Made by a program: the position numbers and the translations under genes | From: Thiohalocapsa sp. PB-PSB1 | GTDB taxonomy: Bacteria; Pseudomonadota; Gammaproteobacteria; Chromatiales; Chromatiaceae | NCBI GenBank assembly: GCA_016745215.1 | Contig: CP050890.1 | Coordinates: 7,829,001-7,893,000 of the forward strand | Length of the DNA: 64,000 bases | Reading direction: 5' to 3' | Shown: positions 25,872-35,179 of the stretch, piece after piece | Layout of the letters: each line of letters begins with the position of its first letter | How positions within the stretch are numbered: position 1 is the first letter of the stretch | Notes under the pieces: generated by a model | Database searches by the model: none | What the model was told of the DNA's origin: nothing | What the model saw: only the letters and a program-made list of their open reading frames with translations

Positions 25872-26760
25872 TCTACTCATAAGCTATTTGATTATTACAA
25901 ATTTGACGAAGCAATAAACGTGACGATGCAAGATAGACCTGTGACTCACTTGATCTCGGTTCTCTTTCATAATCTTTACTCAGTCGACGAGACCGGCCAA
26001 GCCAAGCAAATGTGCGCTCCACGACCCAGCGACGCGGCAATACATGAAAACCTTTCTTCCTTTTCTGCCTCTTTACAATCTCGAGGGTGCAATTAAATTC
26101 AGATAATACCCAATTAAAAAGCTCTTTGCCCATATAGCCGCAATCAGCCCAAATATGCTTTACACTCTGCAGGAGCACGAATAGACGCGTGAGAATTTCA
26201 CGAGCTGCTTTTCCGTCATACACATTAGCTGCATGCACGTAGACGACAAGCAGGCAACCTATTGTATCAACGACGATATGTCGCTTCCGGCCCTTGACAA
26301 GCTTACCACCATCGAAGCCGGATTCGACCGATGACTCCGGTGTCCCTTTGACACTTTGGCTATCAATGATGGCGCCACTTGGATCGGGATTTCGGCCTTT
26401 CATTTGGCGCAAACGCGCCCGTAGCTCTGCATTGATCTGCTCCAGCAAACCACTGTGTGTCCACTTGTTATAGTAGTAATTGACAAGGGTGTAAGGAGGA
26501 AAATCTTTCGGTAAATAACGCCAAGGGCAGCCTGTCTTATTCAAATAGAAAATGGCATTCAGAATCTCGCGTAGATTCGAATCACGGCGGCGCCCTGTCT
26601 TATACGGGTCAAGTTCGTTCAAGACTTGCTCGATGATTGCCCATTCTTCGTCTGACAGGTCACTTGGATAGCGTACAGGTGTATGAACATTATCTGAAGT
26701 CATCTTGATTTCTCCGAATAAAAAAGGGAAAATCGTATTAAATCGTTTAGTTTTTCAGAT
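25872..26760. mobile_element. IS5-family insertion sequence
   Basis: Contains one transposase gene on the minus strand plus short AT-rich ends. I could not fix the inverted repeats or target duplication, so the outer limits are approximate. It lies inside, or at the 5' end of, the transmembrane-ARMT1-methyltransferase gene. Confidence 0.7.
25873..26703 (-). CDS. IS5-family transposase
   Basis: 276 residues, a DDE transposase in a single frame. YPSDLSDEEWAIIEQVL and LNAIFYLNKTGCPWRYLPKDFP are classic N-terminal IS5 motifs. The catalytic region includes AIIDSQSVKGTPES (first Asp), IWADCGYMGKEL (second Asp) and RRWVVERTFAWLGRSRRLSKDYE (Glu). Intact frame, so the element may still be active. Confidence 0.93.
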   Translation of the reverse strand: MTSDNVHTPVRYPSDLSDEEWAIIEQVLNELDPYKTGRRRDSNLREILNAIFYLNKTGCPWRYLPKDFPPYTLVNYYYNKWTHSGLLEQINAELRARLRQMKGRNPDPSGAIIDSQSVKGTPESSVESGFDGGKLVKGRKRHIVVDTIGCLLVVYVHAANVYDGKAAREILTRLFVLLQSVKHIWADCGYMGKELFNWVLSEFNCTLEIVKRQKRKKGFHVLPRRWVVERTFAWLGRSRRLSKDYEREPRSSESQVYLASSRLLLRQICNNQIAYE

Positions 26761-26789
26761 TTTTTAGACGCCAAATCAGTGGTTTAGTT

Positions 26790-29155
26790 CCCATACAGTC
26801 TCTTAGCCGCATCGCGAATATCTTTTCTGCGGTATTCGCTGGCCTCAGTACCAACTTATCTCTCCCATTGTGGCTCGTATTGCTCATCGCCTTCGGAGTG
26901 CCGGTGGCAATATTCTCCGCTTCTTTTCTTTTCACGCTAATCTGCAACCGTCTTAATTATTCACCCAAATCAATCCGAACACGTTGGTCCTTATCTAATC
27001 TTCTCCGCCCAAGTCTTGATTGGGAAGAAATTTCTTATATTCCCGAGCATATCCGTCTAAAGCTTCTTGGATACCAGAACTCAGGTGGTTTAATTGCTTA
27101 CCGCCGTGCCATCTGCGGGGCCGAGTATGAACCTGGAACTTTCCGTGTTTCTGAGATCGATGAAGGAGTTACTTTTCTTAAACGTGCGCTTTCTTACGAC
27201 GCTTGGGTAACGAGCGAGTTAGCAGCGGAACTTATTACTCTCAGAAATCGATACAGTAACATTCTAGGAGAACTTTGCGATACAGAATTAACGAAACGAG
27301 CTAAGGATGTGTTGGACGCCCGGACTGACATGGGGCATCCCCTGAGGCATGAAATATGGTACCAAGAGTACTCCGATGTTCTGCGGCGAATACTGCTGTT
27401 TTGTGCCGGTTCTGATCCGGATATCGAATTAGAGCTTTTTCCAAATCTTACGTTTCAGCGCAAGAACTTTGTTCTGGAAGTTATTAAATGGCTTGAAACT
27501 CACGAAAATCCAAGTCTACGCAAGTGGCTGCACTTATCTATCGCCGCTGGTCTACTGGGTGTTAATGAGAAATCTCCTCATACAGCAACTTCGGAGATTA
27601 ATGCACTTCATGCAATACCCCTCGACTCTAGAAATGAAATGCGAAGCATTTCAATTCAGCGGGTCGGCCAACAGGTAAATAAACTAGCAGGCCTTGTTCA
27701 TAACTCCGACCAACTGACGAGCGGGTGCTTGTGGCGTTTCCGTAAGACTTTGGTTATAAAGTTAAAATACTGGGGCGTTCGAGGCTAACCCCAAGCCTTG
27801 GCCGAGCTTATGAACAAGGCCAACTAGCACAATCACGCGAGCGCATAGATGCCTCTGAATGGCTTTTCCAGTATCTAAATTTTAGCCGCGGAATAAGCGT
27901 AAACATCGTTTCATTTCCAGACGACTATATTGAGACGATTTTTCTCCTTAAATTTTATGAAAAGCTTCTGCTTACCTATGACAACGTTAGCATTGATTGC
28001 GTGCCACGAATGATAAGATGCGGCAACGACGCGAGGTTCACTGATTTTCCAGATTTGTTTCGCCATTTTGAATTCTTGAAACGATGCTCAAGATTCCGCG
28101 TGCACGATAATGGGCCAAAGCTGGGTACTGTGAATCTTACCAAGCTACACCCTTCTATTCTGAACTTACTAGAAGATTGTGAATTTATCGATGCGAGAGG
28201 AGCTAGAAATTACGAGATGATGCAAGGAATTAACAAAAATGTATTCTTTGGGTTCATGGTCTGCAGGGAATTCAGCGAGGCTACAACAGGACTTAATGCG
28301 GAGGATACGCCGTTAATATACATAAAGCATTCGTCCGGGGAACGTTCATTTTCCGGATTTAGAAAAAGAACGAAAAAGAAGAGCTACTTTTGCGAAACCA
28401 CCGCTCGAGAAAGACGTAGGAAATGGGCTGGTGGACACTTGGCATTGTTTAGCACTTGGAGTGATGATGAGAAGGCTCGGTATAAAGTTAATCAAGCATT
28501 CTACTCGAAAGGAGCATTGGATTTTCATAAAAAGTACGGAGATTTACTTGAGAAAGAAGTTAAAGCCTTCTTGGGGGGGATTTCCGGTCGAGTACTAGTG
28601 TTAGGATGTGGCTCCGGAAAGGAGGTTGGTTACTTGTATCAGGGAGGAAGAGATGCAATTGGTATTGACTTTTCCGTAGAAGCAGTCCACCTGGCCCGAA
28701 ATAGGTATCCGCATCTATGGAATCGATTTTTCGTGGAAGACATATACAACACCAGAGACTTTGCTGAGGGGCTTTTTGATGGGGTGGTTGCTAACGCTTC
28801 ATTCGTACATTTACTTAAGAGAGGCGACCTAGGGACCTTGCTAGAACAGGTTTACTCGCGATTACGTCTTGGTGGTATTTTTTTCCTTAGGCTAATCGAT
28901 AAAGAAGGAATAAGAGAAGAATATGATACGCACCTCTTCAATTCCCGAAGATGGTTTGTTTATTACGAAGAGAATGAAATATTGACACTTGCGGGCGAAA
29001 TCGGCTTTAACATTTTGAGCAATACTCGAACAGGTCATATGCAATACAGAAGTGTTTCTTGGCTTTCTTTTTTGTTGCAGAAAGCCGAATATTCAAATGC
29101 TGAATTTCCAAAGAACGGGGTCATGTCTTGTCTTTTGCCTTATATTAATGAATAA
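26790..29155 (+). pseudogene. Membrane protein with ARMT1-like and methyltransferase domains, split by a MITE
   Basis: The frame opens downstream of IS5 with a membrane segment (LPLWLVLLIAFGVPVAIFSASFLFTLI). A helical region follows up to 27689, where a MITE interrupts it. After removing the MITE and one 8-bp duplication the frame continues in phase (KLA-QSRERID). Next comes an ARMT1/DUF89-like segment (FLLKFYEKLL, VPRMIRCGNDARFTD), then a class I methyltransferase domain (VLVLGCGSGKEVGYL, AIGIDFSVEAVHLARNRYP), ending at 29155. The whole was about 700 residues. The part from 28001 can still be read alone (384 residues). The 5' end is uncertain because of IS5. The function is unknown; modification of protein or metabolite carboxyl groups is a guess from the ARMT1 family. 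Confidence 0.6.
27690..27821. mobile_element. MITE, 132 bp, copy 2 of 4
   Basis: Ends GGCCTTGTTCATAA inverted. 8-bp target duplication AACTAGCA at 27682-27689 and 27822-27829. Confidence 0.92.
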
Positions 29156-29156
29156 T

Positions 29157-29335
29157 GCCCAACATACGCCCTGTAGAACGGGGTCAGGTCTTTCCTTTTG
29201 CCTCACATGAAAGAAAACGGAATTACGGTGACAGTTTACTAAATGCACTTAATACACGGGTCGGTTGCCATGGTATTCTTATGCTGGGTGTATACGGGCC
29301 ACGCGGCGTTTGAACGAGCCGTGCCGAACCATGTC
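29157..29335. other. Truncated attC start followed by REP-like debris
   Basis: GCCCAAC at 29157-29163 follows the previous stop but no arm or R' follows. Instead there is GGGGTCAGGTCTTTCC and AATTACGGTGACAGTTTAC. An intact attC begins at 29336. This is the same pattern as at 12255 and 30845. Confidence 0.55.
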
Positions 29336-29429
29336 GCCCAACGAGTGGCTCGGCCCGACCGCCCGTTGCGGTGCCGCCGCTGACGCGGGCGGCACCGCGA
29401 CGGGCGGCGGGCCAGCCTTAACGTTAGCC
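29336..29429 (+). repeat. attC: attC site
   Basis: R'' GCCCAAC, R' GTTAGCC, CTCGGCCCGACCG subtype. Confidence 0.92.
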
Positions 29430-29446
29430 ACCAAACCGGAGAGCGT

Positions 29447-29854
29447 ATGAAAGCCGTTCTGTCCCGCCTTACCGTTTTTACGTTTCTGGTCGCCGGAGTT
29501 GCCAGCGCGGAACAATGGCAAGGCATGTCGGAAGCCGAGATTCGGAACGGCATCCGCGGTGCGCTCACGCAGCACAACAGCAAGTTTTCAATGTTGTGTT
29601 CAAATCAGGCATACTTGAAATGCCTTGCAATTTCACAAGCCCAATGCTTAACCGAAATTGCTCGCTACCACGGGAGCTGTCTGTCTACGGCGACTACCAA
29701 AGCATTTACGAACTTGGACTACTATGTCCTCACGCGAGGGGGCGCAATGCAGTTAGGATCTGACTACGCACAATGCCACATCGACTCGCACGTTGGCTCC
29801 AAGGACAACCCAGAGTCCAAGCGATCCTGCATCGCTGTTCTATCGCTATTCTGA
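29447..29854 (+). CDS. Small secreted cysteine-containing protein
   Basis: 135 residues. A signal peptide covers about 1-21 (VLSRLTVFTFLVAGVASAE). The mature part has six cysteines (CSNQAYLKC, AQC, SC, QC, SC), which may form disulfides in the periplasm. Not recognised. Start ATG with GGAGA upstream. Single gene in its cassette. Confidence 0.65.
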   Translation: MKAVLSRLTVFTFLVAGVASAEQWQGMSEAEIRNGIRGALTQHNSKFSMLCSNQAYLKCLAISQAQCLTEIARYHGSCLSTATTKAFTNLDYYVLTRGGAMQLGSDYAQCHIDSHVGSKDNPESKRSCIAVLSLF

Positions 29855-29876
29855 TCGAATCGGTTTGTAGTCACTT

Positions 29877-29970
29877 GGCTAACAAGCGGCTCGGCCCGAG
29901 CGCATGCTGCCAAGCCGCCGCTGACGCGGGCGGCTCGGCAGCATGCGCCGGGCCAGCCTTAACGTTATGT
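29877..29970 (+). repeat. attC: attC site
   Basis: R'' GGCTAAC pairs with GTTAGCC at 29423; R' GTTATGT. Confidence 0.93.
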
Positions 29971-30008
29971 GCTTCGAATACCGTTGCTTCGGTGAGTTCT
30001 AAAGTATT

Positions 30009-30866
30009 ATGTCTGTTTTTATTTGTTACAACAGAAATGACGAAGCGTTTGTTGATAAGTTAAGTAAAGCTTTGGTCGCTGCGCACGTTCCCGTTTGGCG
30101 AGATGTTTGGCAACTTGGACTCGGAGACTCCATTACAAATAGCGTACAAGATGCTTTAGAAAACTCCTCTTTTGTATGTCTTGTGCTTTCTAAAAATGCT
30201 CTAGAATCGAAGTGGGTAGAAAGGGAGATTACAGCATCCCTAGTTCGAGAGTTAGAAGAGCGTAAGCTATCTATACTCCCTTTAGTCATAGATGACTGCA
30301 AACTGCCCCTTTTCTTAAGGGATAAGTTGTACGCTGATTTCAGAAAGGACTTTGATGCAGGCGTAAAGATGATATTAAATGCTGTTGCGGACAAATACAA
30401 TCTTTACGCTGGAAAGTTTTCAAATAATAACAAGGCAACATCATTTGGTACCGATGTTCTTCTCTATGAAAAGTCAATTGAAATAAATCTAGATATTATC
30501 AGCGAGGACGATGACGCTGAGTATTTCATTCTGACTAAAGCAAAATTTACAGGTAACGAAAAATCATTAGAGCAATTTAAACTTTATGATTCTGAAGGCG
30601 AGGCCGGTTCTTTTGTCCGGGAAATAATTGGCGTCTGTACTAAGAATCAGAATATCGCAAAAGCTAAAGTCGTAATCGGCGGAAACAAGCCCGCAAGGGA
30701 AACGTTTTATATTGGGTCAAATGAAGGTGGTCTAGCATTCAAAATTGACATAAGTTCAAAAAAGGTTGGCCGTGATGATGGGAAATTTGTTGCGTTTCAT
30801 CTCGGGTATTTGTTTAGATTCTATAGTGAACAGTTTGAAAACGCACATAACGGAAATGGGGGCTAA
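30009..30866 (+). CDS. TIR-domain protein, putative defence effector
   Basis: 285 residues. The TIR domain covers 1-130: SVFICYNRNDEAFVDKLSKAL, VPVWRDVWQLGLGDSI, SFVCLVLSKNALESKWVEREI with the candidate catalytic Glu71. A C-terminal domain of about 150 residues (about 140-280), beta-rich by pattern (KSIEINLDIISEDDDAEYFILTKAKF), is unassigned and may be a sensor. No membrane segment. The DNA is AT-rich compared with neighbours. The last codons overlap the R'' ACATAAC of its truncated attC. Confidence 0.8.
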   Translation: MSVFICYNRNDEAFVDKLSKALVAAHVPVWRDVWQLGLGDSITNSVQDALENSSFVCLVLSKNALESKWVEREITASLVRELEERKLSILPLVIDDCKLPLFLRDKLYADFRKDFDAGVKMILNAVADKYNLYAGKFSNNNKATSFGTDVLLYEKSIEINLDIISEDDDAEYFILTKAKFTGNEKSLEQFKLYDSEGEAGSFVREIIGVCTKNQNIAKAKVVIGGNKPARETFYIGSNEGGLAFKIDISSKKVGRDDGKFVAFHLGYLFRFYSEQFENAHNGNGG

Positions 30867-30911
30867 CGGAAATGGGGACAGACCACCATTAATTCGGCAG
30901 GCATAATAATC
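30845..30911. other. Truncated attC and repeat debris
   Basis: ACATAAC (30845-30851) pairs with GTTATGT at 29964 and so is the R'' of the TIR cassette. The palindrome is replaced by GGAAATGGGG repeats and GGGGACAGACCACC, a motif of REP-like elements. The next intact attC starts at 30912. Confidence 0.65.
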
Positions 30912-31003
30912 GCCCAACTAGCGCCTCGGCCCGACCGCCCATTGCCGCGCCGTCGCTGCGCTCCGGCGCGGCAATGGGCGGCGGGCCAGGCTTAACGTTG
31001 GGC
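30912..31003 (+). repeat. attC: attC site
   Basis: R'' GCCCAAC, R' GTTGGGC, CTCGGCCCGACCG subtype. Confidence 0.92.
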
Positions 31004-31028
31004 ATGAACACCAAGCTAGGTTCGCACT

Positions 31029-31232
31029 GTGCCGCAGAAAGTTCGCGATCTCTTGAAAGCACTGAAGGCCGCTGGCTTCCGGGAGATCGCTGGCGGCGGC
31101 AAGGGTTCCCACCGCAAGCTGACCCATCCGAAGTATCCGGGCGCGGTTACGTTAAGCGGTTCCACAAATGACGACGCTAAACGTTATCAAGAGAAGCAGG
31201 TCAAGCAGGCAATTGAGTGCGTGGAAAAATGA
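31029..31232 (+). CDS. hicA: HicA-like toxin, second type, copy 1
   Basis: 67 residues from a GTG start. KVRDLLKALKAAGFREIAGGGKGSHRKLTHP carries the G-S-H motif with the catalytic His. The rest is AVTLSGSTNDDAKRYQEKQVKQAI. Gene order is toxin first, antitoxin second, the reverse of the pair at 6437. Overlaps hicB by four bases (ATGA). Identical copy at 32894-33097. Confidence 0.88.
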   Translation: MPQKVRDLLKALKAAGFREIAGGGKGSHRKLTHPKYPGAVTLSGSTNDDAKRYQEKQVKQAIECVEK

Positions 31233-31450
31233 AAGACCTTGACAGATACCATAAATGGGTAGAGTGGAATGAGGAGGATCAGGTTTACATCGGCAAATGC
31301 CCTGACCTCATTACCGGCATCCATGGGGACGACCCAGTGTCTCTCTACGGTGAGCTCTGCTCTGTAGTTGAGGATGTCATCAATCACTTCGCTGAAGAGG
31401 GTCGTCCTCTGCCCTCACCGCGTGTTCGTCCTATGAGCGAAGTCGCGTGA
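31229..31450 (+). CDS. hicB: HicB-like antitoxin, second type, copy 1
   Basis: 73 residues: YHKWVEWNEEDQVYIGKCPDLITGIHGDDPVSLYGELCSVVEDVI, the HicB partial RNase H fold. ATGA overlap with the toxin stop, so I start at 31229 rather than the GTG at 31217. Identical copy at 33094-33315. Confidence 0.87.
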   Translation: MKDLDRYHKWVEWNEEDQVYIGKCPDLITGIHGDDPVSLYGELCSVVEDVINHFAEEGRPLPSPRVRPMSEVA

Positions 31451-31453
31451 CCA

Positions 31454-31547
31454 GCCCAACCAGAGGCTCGGCCCGACCGCCCATTGCGGTGCCGCCGCTG
31501 ACGCGGGCGGCACCGCAATGAGCGGCGGGCCAGCCTTAACGTTAGCC
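31454..31547 (+). repeat. attC: attC site
   Basis: R'' GCCCAAC pairs with GTTGGGC at 30997; R' GTTAGCC. Identical to 33319-33412 up to the core. Confidence 0.93.
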
Positions 31548-31569
31548 ACCGTAACGTAGGAGAGGTTGA

Positions 31570-32127
31570 ATGCACCCATCGGACCAACCCCGACTTCACA
31601 TGACAACTCAGCGAGCAAGCTCTGCTGCTTCGGCAACAGTCTTCCTCGCCTTTTTTTTGCTGATGACCGCATCAAACGCAGAGAATCTCCACGATCAGAT
31701 TGCGGCCGCGATAGAGGGACTTGCTTCAGAGGACGCGAGCACTAAAGATGAAGCAGTCCGATTCCTTTTAGCAGCTCCTCCCGAGTTTCGAGAAAGCACG
31801 GATGCACAACAGCGCGCCGAAGCGGAAAGTCTTGCTAAATCCTTACCCCAACAAATCGACGCATACACCACTGCACAGGCAGTGCTTGTCACAGCGTCCG
31901 AAATACAAGCAAATTACACCATCCACTATGACAAAGGGAGTCTTAGTGAGAAAGAAAGCAGGGACTTCAATCACTATTTGACTGAACAAACAAAGAAACA
32001 AGTATGTGGAACCCCGGGCTCCGCACTGCTGTCTTTGCTGTACGGAAAAGATCTCATCAGAAGCTACTACTACCAAACCGGAGAGCCATTTTTCACCGTG
32101 AGGGTTACTTGGGATGATTGTCGGTAG
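31570..32127 (+). CDS. Exported hypothetical protein
   Basis: 185 residues. A long signal peptide with a hydrophobic core around 22-35 (ATVFLAFFLLMTASNA). Start ATG 31570 is supported by AGGAGAGG; a second ATG at 31600 is possible. The mature domain is helical with two cysteines (QVCGTPGSAL, WDDCR). No family recognised. Confidence 0.6.
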   Translation: MHPSDQPRLHMTTQRASSAASATVFLAFFLLMTASNAENLHDQIAAAIEGLASEDASTKDEAVRFLLAAPPEFRESTDAQQRAEAESLAKSLPQQIDAYTTAQAVLVTASEIQANYTIHYDKGSLSEKESRDFNHYLTEQTKKQVCGTPGSALLSLLYGKDLIRSYYYQTGEPFFTVRVTWDDCR

Positions 32128-32165
32128 AGACTCAGCTCTCGCACTATAGGGGGCCGTAACACAGC

Positions 32166-32774
32166 GTGAAGCAACAGTACCCAGACCTCGAATGGTACAC
32201 CGAGGTTAGTCGGAAAATGGCCGTTTCTCCGCGCTGCCCGTTTGCCAGCGTTCACCGGTGTCCGCGATATTTCCAGGGCGTGTCTCTTCTAGGGGAGGAA
32301 GGCGGGTTGTCGCGCTTAGATCCCCAATTGGATAGGGATATTGGAGAAAAATGGGAAGCTACTGACGTTTGGCCGGCAGCATGGCACGAACACACCGGTA
32401 TAAGCTCAAGTGACGAAAGACCGTTCCTTTACAGAGATTTTTGCCCTGAAGTCGCCGAACAGGCGTTTGGGCTGTTCGCATCGACTCTCATACGGTACTC
32501 AGACGACACTGATAAGCAGTCCGCCCATGAATGGTTGACGTTGAACGGAAAAACCGCACACAAAGACTGGCGATGGCACTGGTACTCCGTTTCAGAAATG
32601 CATTACACGAATTGCCCAGTTTTTTCTCTCTTGTCAGTCGATCCCACGCCTCTCAAAATTGACGAGCATTCAGATCCAGTTTTCACTATGAAACCTGGCT
32701 TTTTTGGTCTTAGTATTGACTTGAAGCAACTATGGATACGTGGCACCCGTTGGTGGCGGTCAAGAAGGGACTAA
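32166..32774 (+). CDS. Hypothetical protein with CPFASVHRCPRYF motif
   Basis: 202 residues from a GTG start 38 bp after the previous stop, so probably the second gene of the same cassette. The CPFASVHRCPRYFQGVSLL segment (about 24-42) has paired Cys that could bind metal. Tryptophan-rich. I recall similar uncharacterised proteins but cannot name a family. Confidence 0.6.
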   Translation: MKQQYPDLEWYTEVSRKMAVSPRCPFASVHRCPRYFQGVSLLGEEGGLSRLDPQLDRDIGEKWEATDVWPAAWHEHTGISSSDERPFLYRDFCPEVAEQAFGLFASTLIRYSDDTDKQSAHEWLTLNGKTAHKDWRWHWYSVSEMHYTNCPVFSLLSVDPTPLKIDEHSDPVFTMKPGFFGLSIDLKQLWIRGTRWWRSRRD

Positions 32775-32776
32775 AT

Positions 32777-32868
32777 GGCTAACAAATGCGGCACCTCCGA
32801 CGCCCTACTGGCTGCCGGCGCTACTGCGCCGGCAGCCAGTAGGGCGCGGGGTCCGCAAGACGTTGGGC
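32777..32868 (+). repeat. attC: attC site
   Basis: R'' GGCTAAC pairs with GTTAGCC at 31541; R' GTTGGGC. Subtype with CCTCCGACGCCC, as at 17081. Confidence 0.93.
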
Positions 32869-32893
32869 ATGAACACCAAGCTAGGTTCGCACT

Positions 32894-33097
32894 GTGCCGC
32901 AGAAAGTTCGCGATCTCTTGAAAGCACTGAAGGCCGCTGGCTTCCGGGAGATCGCTGGCGGCGGCAAGGGTTCCCACCGCAAGCTGACCCATCCGAAGTA
33001 TCCGGGCGCGGTTACGTTAAGCGGTTCCACAAATGACGACGCTAAACGTTATCAAGAGAAGCAGGTCAAGCAGGCAATTGAGTGCGTGGAAAAATGA
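32894..33097 (+). CDS. hicA: HicA-like toxin, second type, copy 2
   Basis: Identical to 31029-31232. The duplicate cassette is 32863-33406. Confidence 0.88.
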   Translation: MPQKVRDLLKALKAAGFREIAGGGKGSHRKLTHPKYPGAVTLSGSTNDDAKRYQEKQVKQAIECVEK

Positions 33098-33315
33098 AAG
33101 ACCTTGACAGATACCATAAATGGGTAGAGTGGAATGAGGAGGATCAGGTTTACATCGGCAAATGCCCTGACCTCATTACCGGCATCCATGGGGACGACCC
33201 AGTGTCTCTCTACGGTGAGCTCTGCTCTGTAGTTGAGGATGTCATCAATCACTTCGCTGAAGAGGGTCGTCCTCTGCCCTCACCGCGTGTTCGTCCTATG
33301 AGCGAAGTCGCGTGA
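33094..33315 (+). CDS. hicB: HicB-like antitoxin, second type, copy 2
   Basis: Identical to 31229-31450. Same ATGA overlap with the toxin. Confidence 0.87.
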   Translation: MKDLDRYHKWVEWNEEDQVYIGKCPDLITGIHGDDPVSLYGELCSVVEDVINHFAEEGRPLPSPRVRPMSEVA

Positions 33316-33318
33316 CCA

Positions 33319-33412
33319 GCCCAACCAGAGGCTCGGCCCGACCGCCCATTGCGGTGCCGCCGCTGACGCGGGCGGCACCGCAATGAGCGGCGGGCCAGCC
33401 TTAACGTTAGAC
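33319..33412 (+). repeat. attC: attC site
   Basis: R'' GCCCAAC pairs with GTTGGGC at 32862; R' GTTAGAC. Last recognisable attC of array 1. Confidence 0.93.
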
Positions 33413-33440
33413 GAGGAACCCCACCAGAAAGCGCGCGACG

Positions 33441-33735
33441 ATGAAAGTTATAGCAAATATTAACTTCAAAGGCGGAGTAGGAAAGACAACCGTTACTTGG
33501 CTTGTCGCGAAGTACGCTGCGCAGCAGGGCAAGAAAGTTCTCGTAGTTGATGCTGACGCGCAGATGAGCCTGACGATCGCTCTCTCTATCGATGAGAACA
33601 GCGGCAGCTTTCTTCCCGGGTTTGGGGCTTGGTATGAAACCCACAAGCAGAAGAACAAGACAATTCTGTACGCACTCGATAGCTATGACCAGTACGCTAA
33701 CGGGAAAACAGCAATTCCCGCTGTGTACGAGCGGG
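33441..33735 (+). pseudogene. ParA-like ATPase, truncated
   Basis: The ATG starts MKVIANINFKGGVGKTTVTW, a deviant Walker A of ParA/MinD ATPases, then VLVVDADAQMSLT. After roughly 95 residues the sequence stops resembling ParA and reads into DNA upstream of the IS4 gene. The cassette has no attC, so the platform 2 duplication or IS4 removed its 3' part. Confidence 0.65.
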
Positions 33736-33874
33736 ATCGCCCGAGCGCGGCGCGAGCGCGTGTGGAAACCGCACAGGCGAACACAGGCTTCGCCACGAGA
33801 CGACGCTGTTGTTCTGGCTGGCTGTTTGGTTACCCTCAAGACGTTCTTCAAGCACATTCGTTCACGGCCGTCGA

Positions 33875-35179
33875 CTAGGAGGTGTCAGGCGGCAAGGGCA
33901 GCAGTGGCGGCTGGATAATGGAGCGATAGAGCGTGTCCCAATCGGGAATCAGGCAGAGATCGAAGCGCGCACGCAGTTTGCGCCACAAGCGCGTCTTGCT
34001 CTGCGCCACCGTTAAGGCGGCCTGGAACAGCCGGCAGCCGCGCTGTTGGATCTGATCGATCAGAAACGCCAGCATCATCAGATGCATGAGCACGGTGCTG
34101 AGGTTGTTGTTGCCGTGACCGAAGTTGTGCTCGAAGTGATAGCCTTGGTTCTTGAGGGTGTTGAAGGTTTCGTTTTCGACTTTCCAGCGTGCGCGGGCTC
34201 CTCGCATCAGCGTCATGAGGTTGCTGTCATCAATGGTGAAATCGGTGACCCAGGAGAAGTGGGTGACCTTGCCGTCCGGGGTGTGTTCCCAGTACTCGAG
34301 GAAATTGACCTCGAGGTCGAAGTTGGACTCGTTCAGCGGTGCGCCGTTGAGATAGCGGAAACGGTGACGTACCCCCTTGGCGTCGGTGAACTCGACCTCG
34401 CGCGTCTCGGGCGTGGCGGCTACCCAATCGAACAAGTAGGTGTGATCGCTCGGCTTGGCGCCGAGGATGAAGCGCAGATCGAGTGCCTGCAACTGGCGGA
34501 TGTGCGGGGCATTGGAAGCGAGGCCGTCTTCGACGACGATCAGCTTCAGATGCGGATGCGCGCGGCGCAGGTCCGCCAGCAGGCGCTTGGCGGCGTTGCG
34601 CTCGCAGTCATTCTTGCGCGCGCCGTCTTGCTTGAGGATCGGCTCGGGCGCCAGCGGGAACACCTCGCTGTGATCGGGGTGTACCAGCACCGCCCCGAGC
34701 ATCTGGTGATAGTAGGTCGTGGTGCCGTTGCGGTGGTGCTTCTCCCCGCACTGCGGGCAATGCACCTTGGTCGAGGAGAAATACCCGGTGCCGTCGAGTG
34801 AGAGCAGGTAATGACCATCAAGGTATTCAAACCCCTCCAGCCCCTTGCCGCGCTGCAGGTCTGCAAACAGCGCCTTGTACAGCGGGAGCAACTGGCTCGG
34901 ATCGAATGCATCGAGACGTTCGCGAAAGCGGGTGTCGCTTGGTGCCCGTTCGATCCCGTAGAGCGCGTGCAGATTCGCCCGCGTGGTCTCTTCCCGACTG
35001 TCGTGCTCGAATTGCAGCAGCGAAGGATACTTCAGCCCGAACAACGCCAGTCCCGACATCAGATAATCGACCAGCGTAATCTTGCCATCGCACGGGTCGG
35101 GAATCTTCGCAAAAAACCGCCGCGCCTTGTTCAGCAGCCCGGCGGCGCTGAGTTGTTTGCGTGAAATCGGAGCACTCAT
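33875..35179 (-). CDS. IS4-type DDE transposase, complete
   Basis: 434 residues. Contains LLSLDGTGYFSS (first Asp), KLIVVEDGLASNAP (second Asp) and RARWKVENETFNTLKNQGYHFEHNFGHG, which fits the R-x(3)-E-x(6)-K signature around the catalytic Glu. A zinc-like CPQCGEKHHRNG precedes. The frame is intact. The last 417 bases (34763-35179) equal 1-417, so this is the platform 2 copy. The element ends are not resolved. Confidence 0.9.
   Translation of the reverse strand: MSAPISRKQLSAAGLLNKARRFFAKIPDPCDGKITLVDYLMSGLALFGLKYPSLLQFEHDSREETTRANLHALYGIERAPSDTRFRERLDAFDPSQLLPLYKALFADLQRGKGLEGFEYLDGHYLLSLDGTGYFSSTKVHCPQCGEKHHRNGTTTYYHQMLGAVLVHPDHSEVFPLAPEPILKQDGARKNDCERNAAKRLLADLRRAHPHLKLIVVEDGLASNAPHIRQLQALDLRFILGAKPSDHTYLFDWVAATPETREVEFTDAKGVRHRFRYLNGAPLNESNFDLEVNFLEYWEHTPDGKVTHFSWVTDFTIDDSNLMTLMRGARARWKVENETFNTLKNQGYHFEHNFGHGNNNLSTVLMHLMMLAFLIDQIQQRGCRLFQAALTVAQSKTRLWRKLRARFDLCLIPDWDTLYRSIIQPPLLPLPPDTS

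Noticed and set aside
3779..33412. attC palindromes read as a CRISPR or as terminators
   Set aside because: Spacing follows whole genes, each has G^TT cores and R''/R' complementarity. They may still slow transcription, but identity as attC is clear.
34046..34801. 251-codon plus-strand frame
   Set aside because: Antisense to the IS4 transposase with its DDE motifs.
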